Below are positions 59,096 to 64,000 of a stretch of DNA of 64,000 nucleotides, piece after piece (within the stretch, counting starts at the first letter, position 1; each line of letters opens with the position of its first letter). Position numbers and translations under genes: made by a program. Source of the DNA: Lentinula raphanica (Eukaryota; Basidiomycota; Agaricomycetes; Agaricales; Omphalotaceae); assembly GCA_027919835.1 (NCBI GenBank), contig JANVFP010000007.1:992001-1056000 (forward strand). The letters are read 5' to 3'. The notes beneath the pieces are model-generated. The model had not been told where the DNA came from. It was given only the letters and a program-made list of their open reading frames with translations, and ran no database searches.

Positions 59096-61028
59096 AACAA
59101 AGTTGGATCTTGCTCATGCTTATCATCTTGTTTGGATTGCCAATGGAGACAAATGGAAGACCACGTTCTGAACCCAATATGGTTCTTTTGAATGGCTGGT
59201 CATGCTGTTTGGTCTCACCAATGCTCCTGCTACGTTTCAATGTTTTGTCAATGATATCTTTGCTGACTTACTCAATGTCTGTGTTATAGTCTATCTTGAC
59301 GATATCCTCATCTACTCCAATGATCCAATGGCGCATGAGGAGTATGTCAAAGAGTTTCTTTGATGTCTTTGCAAACACAAACTTTTCTGCAATCCGGCGA
59401 AATGTGAATTTGGAATTGATACGGTTGAATATCTTGGGTATATTCTCTCCCCCGATGGACTTTCCATGGCCAAGGACAAAATCAAGGCTATTGTTGATTG
59501 GCCGACGCCAAGGAAGGTTAAGGACATCCAGTCCTTCCTAGGTTTTGTAAATTTCTATCATTATTTTATTCACAATTACAGTGATATCGTCGTTCTGATG
59601 AACCGACTCACTTGGAAAAATACTCCATGGGTCTGGACTTCAGAATGTCAAGATTCATTTGATACGCTTAAGCACGCGTTCACTCATGCCCCTATTCTTT
59701 CTCATTGGGAGCCTGATAAACCTCTTATTGTCAAAACAGATGCGTTGGATTATGCTTTAGCAGCTATTCTATCCATCGTCAGTGCCAATGGAGAAATTCA
59801 TCCAGTGGTCTTCCTTTCTTGCACTTTCCACTCTGCCAAAATTGAACTATGACACTCATGACAAGGAATTGCTGGCTATCTTCAAAGCTTTTAAAGCTTG
59901 GCAGCATTACCTTGAAGGTTCAGGCACTCCGATCAACATCATTACTGATCACAAGAATCTAGAATACTTCTCCACTACGAAGATTCTTACCTGACAGCAG
60001 GTCCAATGGTCCGAATACCTTCATCAGTTCAACTTCATTATCCGTTTCCATCCTGGAAAACTCGGTGCGAAACCTGATGCTATGACTAGACAATGGGATG
60101 TCTATCCCAAAGAGGGGGATATCGGCTATGCGCAAGTTAATCCTCACAATTTTAGACCCATATTCACTAATGATCAACTCACCACATCACTTTGTGCTAC
60201 CTTCCTTGAAGGTCCTGTTCTTTGAGCATCGGTTGTTATGGACTTTGAAGCAGTTCATCAATCGATCCGAGAACATTACTCCTCCAATGGTGAAGCGATG
60301 GCAGGATTGAAGTTGGTTGATGATCCTTTTAACCTCTGATGGACTATGGGTTTAGATGGTCTCTTGCATCTGGATGGTTGAATCTACGTTCCAAACACCG
60401 GAATCAGACTCCCAAAGCTGTATGTCATCAATATACTTGGCCAAAGGTACGAGAATTCGTTAAGGACTATGTCTCATCCTGTATGATTTGTGGTTGGAAT
60501 AAACCCCATCGGCATCGTCCCTACGGACTTCTCAAGCCTCTCTCTGTGCCTTCTCGTCCTTGGGATTCAATCTCAATGGATTTCATTGAACAACTTCCTG
60601 ACTCTGATGGCTACACCGCTATCTTGGTCATAGTCGACCGTGCTTCCAAACAAGCTATCTTTATTGCCTGTGACGATAAAATCACCTCCGAACAATTGGC
60701 GCAACTTTTTGTTATTCATGTCTTCTCTAAACACGGTGTTCCGAATTATGTTACATCTGACCAAGGATTGGAATTTGTTTCGGCGTTTTTCCAAGCTTTA
60801 GGTCAAGCTTTGTCAATGGAATTGCACTATACATCTGGTTATCATCCGGAAGCTGATGGTCAAACTGAATGAGTAAACCAAACCCTGAAGCAGTACATCC
60901 GGATCTATTGTTCTTATCAACAGGACAATTGGTCATCCCTTCTTCTGATTGCGGAATTTGCTTATAACAATGCTCCTAATGCTTCTACCGGTTTTACTCC
61001 ATTCTTTGCTAACAAAGGCTACCAGCTG
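59096..61028 (+). pseudogene. Ty3/Gypsy pol relic (reverse transcriptase, RNase H, integrase)
   Basis: The reverse transcriptase is recognisable from 'KLDLAHAYHLVWIANGDKWK', '[18 protein letters not shown]' and the catalytic '[12 protein letters not shown]' (about 59290). 'FLGFVNFYHYFIHNYSDI' and the RNase H stretch with '[12 protein letters not shown]' and 'TDHKNLEYF' follow. The integrase core shows 'ISMDFIEQLPDSDGYTAI', 'VTSDQGLEFVSAFF' and 'YHPEADGQTE'. The frame is broken by several TGA codons (59169, 59361, 59992, 60223, 60379, 60870). At each of these the family has arginine. Frameshifts lie near 59845 and between 60300 and 60400. The 3' end is lost at the MITE starting 61029. It is a dead copy. 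Confidence 0.9.
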
Positions 61029-61205
61029 CATCAGGAAAAATACCTCAGCTCCAAAGACTCTAGAGACACCCCCCAAAAGCCCTGAGATCTTTGAAGTGCT
61101 CCAGAGAATCTGAAAGCACTTTGGAGATGCCTGGAGAAACTCAGAGTGCTTTCAAAATCTTTAGTGTCTCCAGGCTTTGGGGGGGGTCTCTGGAGACTCT
61201 AGAGC
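61029..61205. mobile_element. CATCAG-type MITE copy 4, truncated by KDZ-2
   Basis: It begins CATCAGGAAAAATACC and contains both inner arms ('gactctagagacaccccc' and the inverse). It lacks the outer right end, because the KDZ-2 terminus starts at 61206. Confidence 0.7.
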
Positions 61206-61549
61206 CACTTCAGGCAACCCCCCAAATATACCAAGTTAGGTAGGTAGACACCTGGCTTATTCCTTACCTAAGTAGGTTTAAATTCCCAGAAAATCCTGAT
61301 CCCAGGGAATTCCTTTAGACCAGGAAATTCCCACTCCACACTTATAAGGAAATTCCCAAGTAGCCCAACAAGTAGGGAATTCCTAGTACTAATCTAGGTG
61401 TGAAATTCCTTACCTAAGTTGGCTAAAATCCTCAGGCATTTCTGGGGTAGGCAATTCCCTATAAGCAGTCAAACAAGTAGGGAATTCCTGGTACCAAGCC
61501 AGGGGAATAATTCCTTACCTAAATAGGCTCAAACCTCAGATATTTTTGT

Positions 61550-62290
61550 GGTAGGAATTTCCCCTGATAGGAATTTCCTTGGGCAAGAATTTCCCCTGAT
61601 AGGAATTTCCTTGGGCAGGAATTTCCCCTGATAGGAATTTCCTTGGGCAGGAATTTCCCCTGATAGGAATTTCCTTGGGCAGGAATTTCCCCTGATAGGA
61701 ATTTCCTTGGGCAGGAATTTCCCCTGATAGGAATTTCCTTGGGCAGGAATTTCCCTTGATAGGAATTTCCTTGGGCAGGAATTTCCCCTGATAGGAATTT
61801 CCTTGGGCAGGAATTTCCCCTGATAGGAATTTCCTTGGGCAGGAATTTCCCCTGATAGGAATTCCCTTGGGCAGGAATTTCCCCTGATAGGAATTTCCTT
61901 GGGCAGGAATTTCCCCTGATAGGAATTTCCTTGGGCAGGAATTTCCCCTGATAGGAATTTCCTTGGGCAGGAATTTCCCCTGATAGGAATTTCCTTGGGC
62001 AGGAATTTCCCTTGATAGGAATTTCCTTGGGCAGGAATTTCCCCTGATAGGAATTTCCTTGGGCAGGAATTTCCCCTGATAGGAATTCCCTTGGGCAGGA
62101 ATTTCCCTTGTTAGGAATTTCCTTTGGTAGGAATTTCCTTTGGTAAGAATTTCCTTTGGTAGGAATTTCCTTTGGTAGGAATTTCCTTTGGTAAGAATTT
62201 CCTTTGGTAGGAATTTCCTTTGGTAAGAATTTCCTTTGGTAAGAATTTCCTTTGGTAGGAATTTCCTATGGTAGGAATTCCTCAGGTAAA
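61550..62290. repeat. GGAATTTCC subterminal array of KDZ-2
   Basis: About 45 copies of a 16-bp unit (TAGGAATTTCCTTGGG / CAGGAATTTCCCCTGA). The 9-mer GGAATTTCC is near-palindromic, as GGTATTACC is in KDZ-1. The minus strand can be translated as one long repeat peptide, which I regard as an artefact of the period. Confidence 0.85.
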
Positions 62291-62462
62291 ATTTGCCCAG
62301 GTAGGAATTTCTTACACTAGGAATTCCCTTACAGCTGTGAGGTAGGAATTTCCTTCTGGCAGTAAAGTAGGAATTTTTTGAGGTATACTTATGCACCAAT
62401 CTACGTTGAACACGGATATCTGAGCAGAAGTTTTTGCAATTTCAACTAAAATCTACAACACC

Positions 62463-64000
62463 CTACATATTCCTTCTACTGCTGGCTATGGCTTTACGGA
62501 ACTTCATCAATTTTCTTCTCTTCAATGAGGATTGAGTCTGAGATCTGTCATCTTTCAGACTTCTCTTCCTCTTTCCTAAATCTGCAAGGCGTGAAGGACC
62601 TGCAAGTGGCGGAGATGAAGAACCTGCCAGATGAGCAATAAAACCATCTCCAGCTTCATCCCTGCTTTTCTTTTCTCTCCTAATCCTAGCTTCATCTTCA
62701 TCCTCATCATCTTCATAGAGAGGAACTTTACCCCTTTTTTTACCTTTGTGCAAATCCTTTCTACTATCACCTACACTCTCAACCCAATCATCTACATCTG
62801 ACACCTTCACTATAGTCTTCCCATTCACATCTATTACCAGAGGAACATTTCCTTGTTCCTCTGTTTGAAGTTCTACCTCATCTAATCGAGTGTGCATATC
62901 AGAATACCATATATACTGCATATACATGCGCACGATACCTTCAGTCCAATATTCCAACTCATACATCACCGCTTGGATTTCCGGGGCATTGGGAGGGACT
63001 TGATTCAACAGCGCATCGTACTCTTGCTGGAGGTGGGCCATCCGCGGCTCGAAAGCCATCCGGATATGATGTGTGGGGAGAGACTTCAAGCTCTTCTTCT
63101 CGTTGTCTTCCTTTTTCTCCTCCCCAACCTTAGGAAACGCAGCCCCTACTGGCCAGTTCTTGATACGAATATGATGTTTCCACGCTTTGGTAACAAAGTT
63201 ATTGAGAGAAATCTTCACCGGCTCTCCCAAGAGTTGTTCTGCCAGCACGTATGAGTATAGACATGAATCTGTACTGGTGAAACTCACTGATATCATATTT
63301 AAAAATTGCCCCCAAGACCCGTAGCTCCCGATCCTTCCGCTGTTCACTTCCCTTTCTAAGGGTCTCGGTCATCAGCTCTGATAGCTCCCTATTGGAACTA
63401 CGTTCATCCATTTCCACCTGTCGGAACATCATTTCGAGATCATGAAGCTGAGCATCCATCTTTGATCCGAAACGCTGCTTCGCTGCTTTCCCTATCTCAT
63501 CTCCCGCAAAAAAAGCACTTAAGCTGCGGCCCATGCGGTCTCGTTCCGTGGTAATGACCCAACCAAGCAAGTGAACCCCTGCTGTCTCATAAAGCCGCTC
63601 ACCCTATGAAACAATGAATGAGGGTCTTCAAAAACTGATATTGGGATAGAACGTACCAAGACCAGAGCAGGGTGCATCATGCTTTTGATGTTCACACTAA
63701 TTTTGCCAGAATTCTTCGCACCCTCTACAAATCTATCAAGTCGGTTCTTGGCCCAGTCCATCTCCATCTTCATAGCGCGCGCATGGTTTCGTTTATCCTT
63801 CATTTCCTCCTCTGAGAGTCGAGACTTCAACGTCTCCTCATACTCATCTCGAACAAACTTGGTAAAATCTTGATGTCTTTCTGTAAGAACATTCAGACTC
63901 AAACCATGTTTACAACCAAGAGACACCTACGTTTGCGCTTTTTCTTCACCTTTCCATGTTCAGCATACCACATCTGAAAGGCATTGAAGGGGTTTTCGCG
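62463..64000 (-). CDS. KDZ-2 accessory protein, paralogue of the KDZ-1 acidic HMG-like protein (partial)
   Basis: The stop is at 62463 and the gene runs off the window at 64000, so the N-terminus is missing. At the window edge the reading is 'NPFNAFQMWYAEHGKVKKKR', which parallels 'TTWNIWQKWYKYHG' of the KDZ-1 protein. Next comes a charged helical segment ('FTKFVRDEYEETLKSRLSEE'), then 'FFAGDEIGKAAKQRFG' and 'GAIFKYDIS'. After an intron of about 50 nt (near 63238-63287) come 'FVTKAWKHHIRIKNWPVGAA' and an acidic/basic C-terminal tail with nuclear-signal-like clusters. The intron after 'YDIS' is at the same place as in KDZ-1. No internal stop is seen in the exons present. Function unknown; it is an element-borne gene family rather than a host gene. 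Confidence 0.65.

Larger units (their letters stand above)
61206..64000. mobile_element. Left part of a second KDZ-type element (KDZ-2), continues beyond the window
   Basis: It starts CACTTCAGGCAACCCCCC, sharing the first eleven bases with KDZ-1. It then holds a terminal-repeat-like region, a large GGAATTTCC array (about 61550-62290) and a minus-strand gene homologous to the acidic HMG-like gene of KDZ-1. The same order is seen in KDZ-1. The transposase and the right end are not in the window, so the class is inferred from this parallel. Confidence 0.65.

Noticed and set aside
61536..62399. A 287-codon open frame on the minus strand made of G-N-S-Y-Q-[GR]-K-F-L-P-K-E-I repeats
   Set aside because: It is the translation of the GGAATTTCC minisatellite; the period keeps several frames open and there is no sign of a real gene start or domain.

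Overview
The window looks like nuclear DNA of a basidiomycete fungus, most likely an Agaricomycete. The evidence is short (about 48-77 nt) GT-AG introns inside nearly every recognisable gene, a fungal TET/JBP dioxygenase, a KDZ-class transposase, a NACHT-ankyrin NLR-like gene, a BTB gene of the mushroom type and chromovirus-like Ty3/Gypsy remains. The species cannot be fixed from sequence alone. The locus is a mosaic of nested mobile elements with few intact host genes.

Layout. 1-1555: repeat debris. 1556-3331: an integrase-like gene relic, head to head with an intact BTB gene. 3960-9041: a composite fold-back (long inverted-repeat) element. 9103-10765: a damaged TET/JBP 2-oxoglutarate/Fe(II) dioxygenase gene. 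10961-13132: an acidic nuclear-type gene split by a MITE. 13278-25074: a Tc1/mariner-type element with about 306-bp terminal repeats that carries a transposase and a convergent second gene. That second gene is split by a PIF/Harbinger element (15467-23219), whose transposase gene is in turn split by a 3.7-kb fold-back element (18355-22046). 25075-34330: a more GC-rich stretch without recognisable intact genes, ending in a GNAT acetyltransferase relic. 34680-53988: a NACHT-ankyrin gene cut in two, inside its repeat array, by a 14.55-kb KDZ element (38533-53083). 55309-61205: layered fold-back, LTR/Gypsy and MITE debris. 61206-64000: the left end of a second, related KDZ-type element that runs off the window.

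How the parts fit. The 14.55-kb element is the most complete system here. It has long terminal inverted repeats, a 7-bp target duplication and arrays of a near-palindromic 9-mer next to its ends. It carries three genes that all look intact: a KDZ transposase, an Spt5-like NGN-KOW protein, and a large acidic HMG-like protein transcribed divergently. The second element repeats the same left-end plan (same terminal bases, a different but analogous 9-mer array, a paralogue of the acidic protein in the same orientation). This suggests a conserved transposon module with its own chromatin/transcription-type proteins.

Decay. Several coding remains carry TGA where the family has arginine, consistent with CGA-to-TGA (C-to-T at CpG) mutation. 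This is the trace expected of cytosine methylation, and it occurs beside a gene of the family that oxidises 5-methylcytosine. Three insertions (Harbinger, fold-back, KDZ) and one MITE can be removed on paper with one copy of the target duplication, and each removal restores a continuous reading frame. That supports the boundaries given.
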